Below, piece after piece: positions 13,957 to 25,491 of a stretch of DNA of 64,000 bases. The position numbers were made by a program, and so were the translations under genes. Under the pieces are notes generated by a model. The model did no database searches. It had not been told where the DNA came from and was given only the letters and a program-made list of their open reading frames with translations. Positions within the stretch are counted from its first letter, which is position 1. The number at the start of each line of letters is the position of its first letter. The stretch lies in contig WNNJ02001593.1 of assembly GCA_012934845.2 (NCBI GenBank), positions 62,001-126,000 on the forward strand, written 5' to 3'. Origin of the DNA: Pomphorhynchus laevis (Eukaryota; Acanthocephala; Palaeacanthocephala; Echinorhynchida; Pomphorhynchidae).

Positions 13957-15171
13957 ATGACAAGGACAAAGAAGACAGAAACGAAAAAATGTTTAGCAAG
14001 CCAGCAGATTAACGGTACTCGCAATCAGACTGTACCAAAATTAGCAAACCCTTCCTCTGGGTATGAGCAACGCGAGGTCTCTTGCAGCAGATCTGGATGC
14101 GACATAAGGACAACTGTCAACGTTCCGTCCTGTCTGACGAAATCTCTACTTTCTAGGGATTTTGTTTGTCGGTTCTGTGCCTCCGAATTGCTCTCATTGT
14201 TGTTCAAGGGCCGTTGTGACGAGCAAGTATCAATAAATGCTTCGGAGATGAACGCAGATTCAAACAGTCACAACGATGGGGAAGATCAACGTACCGACGA
14301 ACCAGAAAATAGTTTAGAAGCGTTCAGACAGTCAATCAGCTCGTCGTCAGGGATCGATGATGTTTCGGCTACTCCAAAATCATCTGAGTTAGGGACCAAT
14401 AATGATATTCATGTACACAATCACTCTCTCACCCAGCAGTCGGAATTAAAATTGGACGATCGTTCAATCATACCTTTCAATAGCAATTCAACGCAATGCT
14501 TCGTTAGGGATGCATTGCATGAGACTAATGTGATGGATTACTCCTTCAAACAACTTCCTGTTTTGAATTCTATTGTTCAGCCCCATATATTGGACTCGAG
14601 CGGCGTCGGTCTTGCTATATATGACAAATGTTCCGCCCTCGAAACATTTGTCGAAACACAATCTTCTCTGGGTTGTGATTGTAGTGTGCGTCTTTGTGCG
14701 TACCCTCAGCTACTGCATCTCCGCTGCAGTTTATGTGTTGCTCCTACAGTAGCCCCGCTAATTGAGAGCGTTAAGGATCTTACAAAGGCTAGTCAGATTA
14801 TCGTTAGGCCTATAAATAATCTACAACAAATAGTTAGCCTTCCGAATAATAAATAACATGCAGTGATTCCTCCAAATCATCGACGGCCATCAATTACCCC
14901 TGAGACTCATTCTTCATTAGTTCCGTATGCTAGCTCTAAACAATTTAGCTCTAGACAATTTAACTCCAGAAGAGAGTTAAACGTTATCGTGAGTGGTGTT
15001 GAAGAATCTCTCAGTAACAATTCCCAAAGTAGACTGGATGACGATATTGTGCATCTTCGCGCGGTGTTTTCTAAGATTTTTCTCCAGAACGATGTGGATG
15101 TTGCGAAATGTCTTAAAGTTAGAAGAGTTTTTCGTCTTTGCAAGAAACTTCAGATAGGCCGAGACTTTTAA
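13957..15171 (+). pseudogene. CR1-like ORF1, zinc-finger-like N-terminus, one in-frame stop
   Basis: It starts MTRTKKTETKKC. Residues about 45-90 hold the same Cys pattern as the L2 ORF1: CSRSGCDIRTTV then FVCRFCASELL. A low-complexity middle follows. After an in-frame TAA at 14854-14856 the same frame goes on into the ordered C-terminal domain (ELNVIVSGVEESL, SRLDDDIVHLRAVFSKIF, VRRVFRLCKK), followed by a frameshift near 15160. Without these lesions it would end near 15345 after LCVRNFRVIK. Confidence 0.75.
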
Positions 15172-15344
15172 AAGTTGTTCTAGACTCAAAAGATCATGTT
15201 GACTTCGCGCTCTGATTTTCATATACTCTGTGATTTATCTCCTGCAGATCGTTTGAGAAGACACGAGGCTTTCAACGAGCTGCATCGAAGGCTGGAAAAT
15301 GGTGAGGGCAACTTATGTGTCCGGAATTTTCGGGTGATCAAGTA

Positions 15345-17610
15345 GCATCCGACTGTCTGGTGGCATCCCTTACTTCTGTAGAGTCAGACCTCTTTAGTAG
15401 GGATGGTTCGTGTGTAGGGAAACTAGACTTCGCTAGCGTCACCGAGCGTGTCACATTTTCCCATTATACAAACATATTTGTCGGTTATTCAAATTTTCGT
15501 AGTCTCCTGACTTAGTTCTCTGAAATTAAATTCATAGTTGCTTCGAAACGTTTTGATGTATTTTGTATAACCGAAACATGGCTACATTCTAACATTTCGG
15601 ATGATTGTGTTGCCATCCTTAACGTTTTTCTAATAAGTTCGGATCGCTCGTGTGGTAAACGTGGACGTGGTGTAGCCGCCGATGTGCGAAATAGTCTCCT
15701 GGTATCGAATATCTCTGCTTTTCGCGACGATATCGGTTCTTCCTTTAAAGTTCTTGCTCTTACACTGGGAAATGGTCAACGATCCCGATTCTGTGTCCTT
15801 TACCGTTCTCCGTCCTATGACTCTCTTAAACCACATTTGCTGAGTTTATCTTCGTATCCTCTGATTTTGCTCCTGGGTGACTTCAATATCCCCCAAATAG
15901 ACTGGAAAAATAGTCATTCACGACCAATTCACGGAATTGGGAAAGTACTGAGTGACTTTCTGTTACTCGAGATACTACTAGTTCAACATATTAACGAACC
16001 TACTTGTATGATAGGGACGTCTTCTATACTCGATTTGGTCTTTACTAAGTGTTTGGGTGACTTTTCAGGTGTTCGTTATGACGCACCAATTGGCAATAGC
16101 GATCACTGTGTACACTTTATGCGACTGTCGCTGTTCAACAGGTCCTCATGAAACTCTAATTTTAAAAAACGTTGTTGGGTAGGTGTTGATGCTAGTTAAC
16201 TAGCTGCAAGCTTCCCAAAGGGTATCTGTGATAGTCTTCGTATTCACTTTGGTTTGGAGGTACCAGTAGTCTTTGATCTGCTTCATGATGAATTGAAGCG
16301 AATTTCTGATATCATTGTTCCGCTACGTGTCTGCAAGTCCCAGCATGGGCATCCTCCTCTTCTCGGCAGAGAGCTTCTTGATGTTATCGGATCCCGCAAC
16401 AAATTGTGGCGCGAATTTAGGCGTTCTCCGTGCCTACATCGACTCTCGGAACTTATGCAATCGGCTAAAATTTCAGAAACGCTATTCTTACGAAGATAGT
16501 ATCGCCAGGAATGCATATTTGAATCCTAGGAGGTTTTGGTCTTATGTTAGAAACAACGGAACTCTTGTCGTCACAATTAGCTCAATTCAAACGCTAACTG
16601 AAACTTTAACCGATCCATCTTCATCGCCCAACATTTAGCTGATGGCTTCTTGGTGCATGCTTTGACCTCTAACAAACTGCATGGATTTAGTTGGAAGTAT
16701 GTTCCCGTTGCTCATCGGTGTTGTGTTCGTCCACTCCGAGTGTAGATGAGGTGTTGAACGAAGTTATGAAGCTCGATCCGTTTACATCTCCGGGACCAGA
16801 CAATATTGCCCCTTTCCTCGTCAAATCCCTAGCAAACGTACTAAGCAATGACGTACTAACTATGTTCTTCAGATACAGCTTGGACACATCTTGGATTCAT
16901 GACAGTTGGAAGTGTAAAATTGTGGTGCATATACTCAAAAAGCATCCTGCTAGCTTTTGCGCGGACTTTCTGCCCATTAGCTTGACCAGCGTATTCTGCA
17001 AACTTTTAGAAAGTATCATTGCTAGTAGAATCAGGGATCATTTGGATCGTAATCATATATTAGTTGAATCTCAACATGGTTTCAGGATCGGACGTTCATG
17101 CCTTACTAGCCTACTAACTGCGCGTGAAAAATGGGCTGATGCTCTGGGGGACTGGGTTTTAGGTTCATACAGTATTCTTTGATTTTTCGAAAGCATTTGA
17201 TAGGGTACCACACGACGGCATAGTGTCTTTACTGTATCACTTTGGACTCCATTCATATATTTGTGAGTGGATCAGGCAATTTCTATTAAATAGGTGTTTC
17301 CGAGTTTGTGTGGGGTGTGTGTTTTCTTATTCGGTGAATGTTAATTCTGGCGTACCGCAGGGATCAGTCCTTGGCCCACTGATCTTTATAAACTTCATTA
17401 ATGATCTGCTACTCCGCTTATCATGCTCTCATCTTGATTTTGCAGACGATCTAAAGATTTAGTCGATCATTAGAAGTCCTGCTTATCAAGTATCGTTACA
17501 AAATGATCTAAACTATCTGTCAAGTGGTGCGATTCTACCGGACTACGGTTGAATGTTGATAAATGTGTCCTCATGCAACTAGGTCGCCCGTCTGAAACTC
17601 TAATGTACTA
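15345..17610 (+). pseudogene. CR1-like ORF2: EEP endonuclease and RT, several lesions
   Basis: EEP domain (about 15480-16150): FCITETWLHS, GKRGRGVAADVR, CVLYRSPSYDS, LLLGDFNIPQIDW, SSILDLVFTK, GNSDHCVHF. A linker follows (16200-16640), then RT: SPGPDNIAPFLVK, PISLTSVFCKLLE, SQHGFRIGRSCLTSLL, VFFDFSKAFDRVPH, GVPQGSVLGPLIF, LDFADDLKI. In-frame stops and frameshifts occur near 15514, 16150, 16640, 17160 and 17460. Confidence 0.78.
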
Positions 17611-17850
17611 TATTGGAGATATTGTCTCCAATATACTATTATGTACTATAGTACATAATAGTATAGTACATTTAATATATATAGTACATTATATATTAAT
17701 GTACTATATAAAATATAATGTATATATTATAATATAATATATACATTATGGTATACATTATATACAATATATAATATAATATATAATTAATAATATAATA
17801 ATATAATTTTTTTATATAATAATTTTTATTCCTTGAGAGAAGATAACAGA
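17600..17850. repeat. AT-rich block with perfect palindromes
   Basis: An AT-only stretch that truncates the CR1-like LINE. It includes a hairpin around GGAGATATTGTCTCC and a perfect 34-bp palindrome at 17632-17665, followed by TATA/TAA-rich sequence up to the 3' end of the minus-strand RLE LINE. Confidence 0.85.
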
Positions 17851-17854
17851 ATCA

Positions 17855-17874
17855 GGGTTCCCGCAAATGGGCCC
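17855..17874 (-). promoter_or_regulatory. 3' UTR hairpin of RLE LINEs
   Basis: On the minus strand GGGCCC-ATTTGC-GGG-AA-CCC, able to fold as GGG+CCC against GGG+CCC with an AA bulge. The same motif recurs in the 3' UTRs of other RLE LINEs in this window. Confidence 0.65.
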
Positions 17875-20796
17875 AAAATACAAATGCTTGAATTCAAAGT
17901 CATTAAACCCTCGGATCTACCGCCTGAGACATACGTTCATTAGTTCAGTTTCCAAAGCACCACAAATTTGCTCGCACAAGTCTGATTCCAATACATTTTC
18001 TGAACTGCGCAACGCGCTCAGAATATGCCTGGTTGTTCCTCCTAGAAGCTATCTCGCCGCCCTTTTAATTACTTTGCTTGCATCAGGTCCGAGTTCTCCT
18101 AATGCTGACATAATGACCGGCAGAAATATTGCTCGTTCAATCTTTGTTACTCGTTCCGAATACTTTGAGATCTTCCTCAGTGCATGGTATCCAAACGCAG
18201 CATCAACGGACCTCAGTGCATACGACCTTGCAAATGGGTTGAATATCGATACGTCCATCAAGGACCGCTCAGTCTGTATGCCGAACAGACCGCGGCAACT
18301 TATGTCCAATCTCAAGTTCATATCCCTCGATGTAGCCTGACACGAAAATACAATGTTTGAGTCCACCGGTGTCAGCGAAGGCTCAATTTCTGGTTTCGTA
18401 GTTACATCAGCTAGAATTCGTGCAACTGTGTCTCTCACCACATTGTCGGATAATCGTTTTACCACTCGTCTTGCACGATAGAGTGTGCTGAACAGAGTTC
18501 AAGTCGCCACATTTACATTTCTCAGGTGCTTGTATTAATGCTGTGTTATATCTTGTCGCAATGCCGTCGCAAAATTCTCTGTTACTCAAGCGAAAATCGT
18601 AATACTCAGACGGTAGAATGTTGAGCCAACTTGAAGCACCCTTCACCGTAGCGTGTTCAAGCGCAATCTTTCTGTCAGGATCGCATTCTTCAGAAATTGC
18701 TTGAAAGACTTCCTTCAGGTCGAGCTGTCTCATACGCCTTATTTTCTCCGACGCAGTCTGCAAACGAGTCGTAAGCGAGTCCGAATCCTCAGACGAGACA
18801 AGAGCCTGGCACATTATAGCAGAGTATTGTCACTCTTTTACCGAGTTTACACAGGGGTTCGCAATTTCCAAACCTCCAAACCGCAATGGGAGACTTAGAA
18901 TTCTATACATAAGATCGGACGGTTGCCCGACGATTAACTTATCAACCATGTTCTTTCTTATTGCTCTCTCAAGAAGGGCAAACTATTCGGGATCACACGG
19001 GTATGCCCGTTGTATATGTCTCCATTTATGCTGTGCGCAGTTCGTAAGCAAGCAGTAAGACACTTGCATAGACATTGCAGCTACCTCGCTCAACCCCTCT
19101 ATCAGAGCTATCCATTTTTGAATCATTAGCTTAATCTGTTCCTCCTCATATGCTTGAAAACCGATTGGGCACCCGAGTATAATTAGTCCGTCAGTGTGAA
19201 TCGGGATACCGTGCGATTCGAAAGGCTGACACTTTTTTATCTTGGCCGGGCCTTCTAAAACTTTACATTTCGTCGTGTTTACGTGAAACCCATACAACTG
19301 TCCAATACTTTTCATGGATTCGAAGAATTTTAACAGATCTTCTGGCGTTCCCACGCACGTAACATCGTCTGCATACCATAGTTGCTGTACACGGGGGTGC
19401 AGTCCCTTCATCGAATCAATCAACGGAATGGTGGAGGCGGCAAATGACATCATAGAGAGGGGGTCGCCTTGGGTAAAACCCTCTCTTGAAGACATTATCT
19501 CATTATCCAAACATAGTATTGGATTTTCCGCATAACAATTCCTCAGAATAGTTGACAGGCCAGTACAGATTTTTTCCATGTTGTGCAAACTGAGCTTGCG
19601 GTTTATGACATTGAACGCGTTTCTCGCATCAATGGTCAAGATGCACTTTCCCAACCCACTACGTAGGGCTTCTCTTGCTGTCTGAACAATGTATTCCATT
19701 CCTGCTTGTTGTCCTGCACATAATTGTGTGTTTCCGGCGACTGACTTAATCTGGGCGATATTACCGTCAAAACTGCATTCGCTATGATCCTCCGATACAC
19801 CTCTCCAATACCGATCGGTCTGACTTCAGGATTTTTACTGAGGGCAATCAACCTGCTCGCTGCTAAAGCACTTGTGGTGCCTCTCTGAACTGGAACACAC
19901 GCTAGTCTTTTTGACAGGGAAGCGAAGGCCATAGCAAGACGAAATTAATCTCTATCAAAGCCGCTCAAAAATATTTGCTATCCAGAAGCATCTACTCCAA
20001 TCGGCCCTGCCGCTTCACGAGTCCGAGCTGCACAAGATTAAATGAGTCTTCCGTCAATCTGCTCAAAGAGAGAGTGATGAAACTCAGCACTGCCGTATAA
20101 TTTTATATAAAGTATTACTGACTCATCAATTTCAGCGCCCGGAGGATGCTTCGATTCTAGAATCTGTTTGACCGAGATATCATCGATTATTGTAGAAGAG
20201 TGCAAAAAATTAGCATCGTAATTATCTTCTATGACTTTCACTGCTGCACTTACCTTACCAGATTTAAATAGTCTTAGACACAAGTTGTGCCAGTCAGAGT
20301 CGTTTTTTCTTTATTGCCGTAACCGATCAATATTATTTTGTATACACATACCTTCTTGTACCAAATCGTGATAGTCGCGACTTTCCCATTAAAGCTAACC
20401 GGCGCGACAAAATCCTTCTATTCGAACTGGTTTCGTTCGCACCAACCTTCTGAAGGCAGTTTTGGCACAGAATCGATGATCTCATCAGCATAGAACCATC
20501 ATCATCCGTTGTCGCAAGTTCGAACAAGGAAGCCAGCTCGTTAAGAAATTTCCTACTCTCGTTGCATCGTGGTAGGCGAAACAAATTGGGACGCCATTTG
20601 ATGACTTGCAGGTACATTGCTTTTATCGAGTCCTCGGCACAAACATTGAGGCAATTAACGTGATTATTTGTAAGTAAGCCAACTGCCTTCGCCCGAGACA
20701 AGTGAGTCGGGGATTCCGAAGTTCGCGATGGTCCAGTTAAATTGGTTCCGCCCGATACATCAGCGATTGCTGCAGATTTATTCTGACAGTTACTGG

Positions 20797-20952
20797 CACG
20801 GCAATTGTTACAGCTCCTCTTAGAGCGAGCGCAAACACATCCTTTGCACCGTGCTGCTTGACCATTGCATGTACAGCCGCAATTGTTACAGCTCCTCTTA
20901 GAGCGAGCGCAAACACATCCTTTGCACCGTGCTGCTTGACCATTGCATGTAC
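20797..20952 (-). repeat. 78-bp tandem duplication of the Cys-rich motif
   Basis: Two consecutive 78-bp copies encode 26 residues each, with CTCNGQAARCKGCVCARSK and SCNNC. All other RLE LINEs here have a single Cys-rich motif. The reading frame is kept. Confidence 0.9.
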
Positions 20953-20989
20953 AGCAGCGAATATCTTTGCTCGGCTTTCCCCTCGTCAT

Positions 20990-22352
20990 TTGTGATTGCT
21001 TGTTGTGATTGCTTGTTGTAATTGCTTGTTGTGATTGCTTGTTGTGATTGCTTGTTGTGATTGCTTGTTGTGATTGCTTGTTGTGATTGCTTGTTGTGAT
21101 TGCTTGTTGTGATTGCTTGTTGTGATTGCTTGTTGTGATTGCTTGTTGTGATTGCTTGTTGTGATTGCTTGTTGTGATTGCTTGTTGTGATTGCTTGTTG
21201 TGATTGCTTGTTGTGATTGCTTGTTGTGATTGCTTGTTGTGATTGCTTGTTGTGATTGCTTGTTGTGATTGCTTGTTGTGATTGCTTGTTGTGATTGCTT
21301 GTTGTGATTGCTTGTTGTGATTGCTTGTTGTGATTGCTTGTTGTGATTGCTTGTTGTGATTGCTTGTTGTGATTGCTTGTTGTGATTGCTTGTTGTGATT
21401 GCTTGTTGTGATTGCTTGTTGTGATTGCTTGTTGTGATTGCTTGTTGTGATTGCTTGTTGTGATTGCTTGTTGTGATTGCTTGTTGTGATTGCTTGTTGT
21501 GATTGCTTGTTGTGATTGCTTGTTGTGATTGCTTGTTGTGATTGCTTGTTGTGATTGCTTGTTGTGATTGCTTGTTGTGATTGCTTGTTGTGATTGCTTG
21601 TTGTGATTGCTTGTTGTGATTGCTTGTTGTGATTGCTTGTTGTGATTGCTTGTTGTGATTGCTTGTTGTGATTGCTTGTTGTGATTGCTTGTTGTGATTG
21701 CTTGTTGTGATTGCTTGTTGTGATTGCTTGTTGTGATTGCTTGTTGTGATTGCTTGTTGTGATTGCTTGTTGTGATTGCTTGTTGTGATTGCTTGTTGTG
21801 ATTGCTTGTTGTGATTGCTTGTTGTGATTGCTTGTTGTGATTGCTTGTTGTGATTGCTTGTTGTGATTGCTTGTTGTGATTGCTTGTTGTGATTGCTTGT
21901 TGTGATTGCTTGTTGTGATTGCTTGTTGTGATTGCTTGTTGTGATTGCTTGTTGTGATTGCTTGTTGTGATTGCTTGTTGTGATTGCTTGTTGTGATTGC
22001 TTGTTGTGATTGCTTGTTGTGATTGCTTGTTGTGATTGCTTGTTGTGATTGCTTGTTGTGATTGCTTGTTGTGATTGCTTGTTGTGATTGCTTGTTGTGA
22101 TTGCTTGTTGTGATTGCTTGTTGTGATTGCTTGTTGTGATTGCTTGTTGTGATTGCTTGTTGTGATTGCTTGTTGTGATTGCTTGTTGTGATTGCTTGTT
22201 GTGATTGCTTGTTGTGATTGCTTGTTGTGATTGCTTGTTGTGATTGCTTGTTGTGATTGCTTGTTGTGATTGCTTGTTGTGATTGCTTGTTGTGATTGCT
22301 TGTTGTGATTGCTTGTTGTGATTGCTTGTTGTGATTGCTTGTTGTGATTGCT
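20990..22352. repeat. 13-bp minisatellite, about 104 units
   Basis: The plus-strand unit is TTGTGATTGCTTG. Units are almost identical, with a rare variant such as TTGTAATTGCTTG near the end. The array abuts the start codon of the minus-strand RLE LINE within a few bases, so it occupies its 5' leader. Because 13 is not a multiple of three and the unit lacks minus-strand stops, all three minus frames stay open; the long repetitive ORF is therefore no evidence of a protein. Confidence 0.97.
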
Positions 22353-22436
22353 TATGTTGTATGTTATTTATTGTAAGATGTTTCCAATTCCAGATCAATC
22401 CTGATTGTATTTATGTATGTATATTAGATTGTAAGT
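22353..22436 (-). promoter_or_regulatory. Unique leader segment between two 13-bp arrays
   Basis: About 84 bp of unique DNA. On the minus strand it contains CTTACAATAAATAACATAC and ATAAATACAATC, words shared with other LINE leaders here. It is probably the leader proper, flanked by repeats on both sides. Confidence 0.5.
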
Positions 22437-22626
22437 TGTGATTGCTTGTTGGGATTGCTTGTTGTGATTGCTTGTTGTGATTGCTTGTTGTGATTGCTTG
22501 TTGTGATTGCTTGTTGTGATTGCTTGTTGTGATTGCTTGTTGTGATTGCTTGTTGTGATTGCTTGTTGTGATTGCTTGTTGTGATTGCTTGTTGTGATTG
22601 CTTGTTGTGATTGCTTGTTGTGAGCC
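22437..22626. repeat. 13-bp minisatellite, second block, about 14 units
   Basis: The same unit and phase type as 20990-22352, with one TTGGGATTGC variant. It ends at the 5' truncation point of the next element. Confidence 0.97.
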
Positions 22627-24500
22627 ATCATTGCTTCGATTCGAAAATTTGGAGCCCCTTCGATCATGCCAAGGTGTACAACAAGGAGATCCCTTAGGAC
22701 CGTCTCTATTTTCATTGGCAATTCATGATTGCATCACTTCGGTTGGTTGCTTACATGGAATACATTTAAACCGCTGGTATTTTGATGACGGCATAATCGA
22801 AGGGCATCCAATAGCAGTAGCTGATGCGCTGGCTTACCTAGAAAGAGAGTTTGCTCTACTCCGTTTGGACCTTAACTGGCAAAAGACCGAGATTATAGGC
22901 TCTGCCGTAGCCTTGCAAACTTTCTCAGAGGCATGTGCATCTCAACCAATACTAAATGAAAGTAAAAATTTTTGATTGCTCGGCACACCTATAGGGTGCC
23001 AAGATTTCGTTAATGATCAGTTGATGAGAGTAAATTTGCCAAAATTAAGAAGTCAAATCGATTTGATAACCACCATTCCTGATACACAGGTCGCTTACTT
23101 ACTACTGCGACATTGCGCAAGTGCCCCGAAAATAAACCACCTGATGAGAACGATTGATCCTGACTATGGCAACACGTTTTACAAAAGTTTTGATGATTCG
23201 ACCATTTTCGCTTTTAGCGAGATGACGTATGTCCAGCTAAACCCTCAGATGCGAACCCAAATTACGCTTCCTTTAAGGTTGGGTGGCTTCGGGATCCGTG
23301 AAACTGTGAAGCATACACCTTGTGCGTACATTGCCAGTGTACAAAGGGTATGTGCCGAATGGGGACTTTCTGTCAATACTTTCCCAGGACTATCTGACTT
23401 TATCGAGAGATTATCTTCACTACATGAATCACCAATAATAATGCAATCTGACAGTCAACACAAGCTATCAATGCTCCTCGATAATAAAGTTCACGAGCAA
23501 ATGCTTACGGACGTTCACCACTTCAACAGAGCTCGATTGCTGGCTGTGTCACGCCCTCACGCCAGTTCCTGGTTACGAGTGGTCCCAAATAAAGCGCTCG
23601 GAATGGACATTCTCCCTTCGCAGTTTTGCGCCTTAACTCGATTTTGGCTTGGTGCGCCTCTATTTTCACCTGGAGATCGGTGTGGGCGATGCTTTCTCCC
23701 CGCTGATTCAGTCGGCCTACATGCGCTGACCTGCCAATATGGGGGTTACCCGGGACTGCGACACAACGGAATTCGCGATGTGGTCTTTCATGCCGCTCAA
23801 TCTGCAGGAATGCATGTCGCTTTGGAGGTAAGGAACCTTATACCAGACCTTCGTGAACGACCTGCAGACGTTTTGATTCATGGGGACCCTCCTCGTGCAG
23901 TTGATTTCGCTGTAACACATCCACAACAATCAGCGTACATAGCAAACGCATCAATAACGCCAGGCTATGCAGCGACAATGTATGCAGTCAATGTCAAGGA
24001 GAGAAAGTATAGAGCACGTATGGAGTCCGCTGGTTATCAATTTATACTGGCAGTAGTAGAGACGTATGGGGGCTGGAACGACCAAGGCGAACGTCTCATG
24101 CGATCGATAGCAAGACAGATATCCGCCACAACTGGGATTGAATATTATAAAACGGTAGATCACCTATTCTAAAGAGCATCGTTGGCCCTCATGCGCGGAA
24201 ATGCTCGGGCATTCCTAGCGTCGTTGAATGGACGCAACCACCCACTATCTGATGCCCCACAGACGATAATGGAAACACCGAAGCGTCGTATGTTCAATAC
24301 TGAACCATACAATGATATCGCTGGTTTATTAACTCGACTATCATCAGTCGAAAGCGAATCATGTGGGGTTCCGTTGCAAGCATTGGCCGCGCCAACCGAA
24401 TCAGCTGCAAATACGGCAAAGGAGACAAGCCAGGTAGACGCCGGCGTGGAGGATGTGGCGAGCTTGGACACAAGCCGCTCGTGGCGGAACTGAAGGGTTT
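22627..24500 (+). pseudogene. Different RLE-type LINE, 5'-truncated
   Basis: It opens mid-RT with CQGVQQGDPLGPSLFSLAIHD and RWYFDDGIIEG, a QQGDPLGP/YFDD style distinct from the TQGDPLAM/YADD elements nearby. A stop at 22973 interrupts the frame before LGTPIGCQDF. The open 22976-24172 stretch then has LPLRLGGFGIRET, a CGRCF-xn-HALTC zinc knuckle, GLRHNGIRDVVF, ALEVRNLIPD, RPADVLIHG and AVDFAVTHP, which are the RLE steps. After TAA at 24170 the same frame continues with LALMRGNARAFLASLNG, a plausible original C-terminus. Confidence 0.75.
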
Positions 24501-24540
24501 GTGTGCGAGCCATGTTTAGGAGACGTTAGGGGCTAGATCT

Positions 24541-25430
24541 AATAAATAATCAAAACAGATTATGTAAAGAAATTCGTGCTAACCGTTTAAAAGCGGAAAG
24601 GATGAATCGCAATGACATTATAAATCAGGTCGACCCTACTCTCAAGAATGCCATCGAGCATGCATCAGTATCTGGATCATCTTCGTGGTTGTCAACATAC
24701 CCAACAAACAGTTATTCTTCCAGAATAAGTAATACAGTCTTTCAAGATGCACTAGCCACCAGATACGGATTTCTCCATCCCTCATCACCGAAATACTGCC
24801 AATGTAAAGAACAAAACTCGATATCACACACTTTCTCGTGCCCTTTAGGCGGCTTGCCATCAATGAGACACGATGCCGTCCGTGATTTTCTAGCGAATAG
24901 ATTATCTGAATGTTGTCGTAACGTAGCAATCGAGCCAAAACTATCCCCTCTGCATGATGAAATATGCTTCCAAAATTACGGTACAACTATTGATCGTGAA
25001 GCGAGACTTGACATATCATGTTCCGGAATCTTTGGAGACAGAACGGAGTGTACTTTCCTTGATATCTGCGTGTTCAACGCATACGCTCCCTCTAACTCCA
25101 GTAAGAGTATCGGACCATGCTTCGAATATCATGAACTAAGGAAGAAAAGGAAGTATCTTGAGAGAGTAAATAGCATAGAGCATGCGTCATTTATTCCCGT
25201 AGTATTTTCGATGCTCGGAGGGGCGGGTACGGAAGCGGCAATCCTGTTAAAGAGAATCGCGGGCTCCATGGCAAGGAGTCATAACAGCTCATACAACGAT
25301 GAAATAAGCAGATTACGTAGTGGCATCAGCGTTATTCTTGCAAAGATGACTTCTCGATGTGTCCGTGGAGCTCGATCAGCTATAAATCGTCCTCAAAGGG
25401 ATTTATGTTTAATCAATGAAGAATAATTTA
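24541..25430 (+). pseudogene. RLE-type LINE C-terminus, 5'-truncated copy
   Basis: A 274-codon open stretch (24602-25426) covers the end of the thumb region and the RLE: EHASVSGSSSWLST, CQCKEQNSISHTFSC, MRHDAVRDFL, IEPKLSP, ARLDISCSGIFG, ECTFLDICVFN, GARSAINRP. It lacks RT. From 24829 on it is nearly identical to 47513-48235. Confidence 0.85.
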
Positions 25431-25491
25431 GTGACTTTTTGAATATTAAAACTGGCTTGGTGAGGTTTTTTTCTTTAAAATTGTAAATTAA

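Larger units (their letters stand above)
13860..17610 (+). mobile_element. CR1-like LINE, ORF1 plus most of ORF2, decayed
   Basis: Leader about 13860-13956, ORF1 13957-15340, ORF2 about 15345-17610. The RT is cut after its YADD-type motif by an AT-rich palindromic block, so the thumb region and 3' UTR are missing. The leader shares words with the leaders of RLE LINEs (ACTACTTACAAT, ACAATCTTAAACACACAA). Confidence 0.8.
17855..20989 (-). pseudogene. RLE-type LINE, full length but decayed
   Basis: Minus-strand order: MTRGKPSKD start at 20989; Cys-rich motif (duplicated); KWRPNLFRLPRCNESRKFLNEL; RT with NPEVRPIGIGEVYRRI, TIDARNAFNVINRK, GFTQGDPLSM, QLWYADDVTCVG; RLE with CKCGDLNSVQHTLSC, LRLDISCRGLFG, ERSLMDVSIFN. 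The pieces (20989-20333, 20283-20038, 19932-19636, 19699-18983, 18814-18407, 18465-18049) lie in different frames, so several frameshifts have accumulated. It ends at the conserved 3' hairpin (17874-17855). Next to 18470 the EP residues of the RLE remain (PEIEPSLTPV). Confidence 0.85.

Noticed and set aside
20986-22398. A 470-codon ORF of a 13-residue repeat (ITTSNHNKQSQQA)
   Set aside because: A 13-bp unit without minus-strand stops is open in all three frames; there is no other sign of coding.
20990-22626. CRISPR-like or telomere-like array
   Set aside because: Units are contiguous without spacers, the context is eukaryotic LINEs, and the unit is no known telomere repeat.
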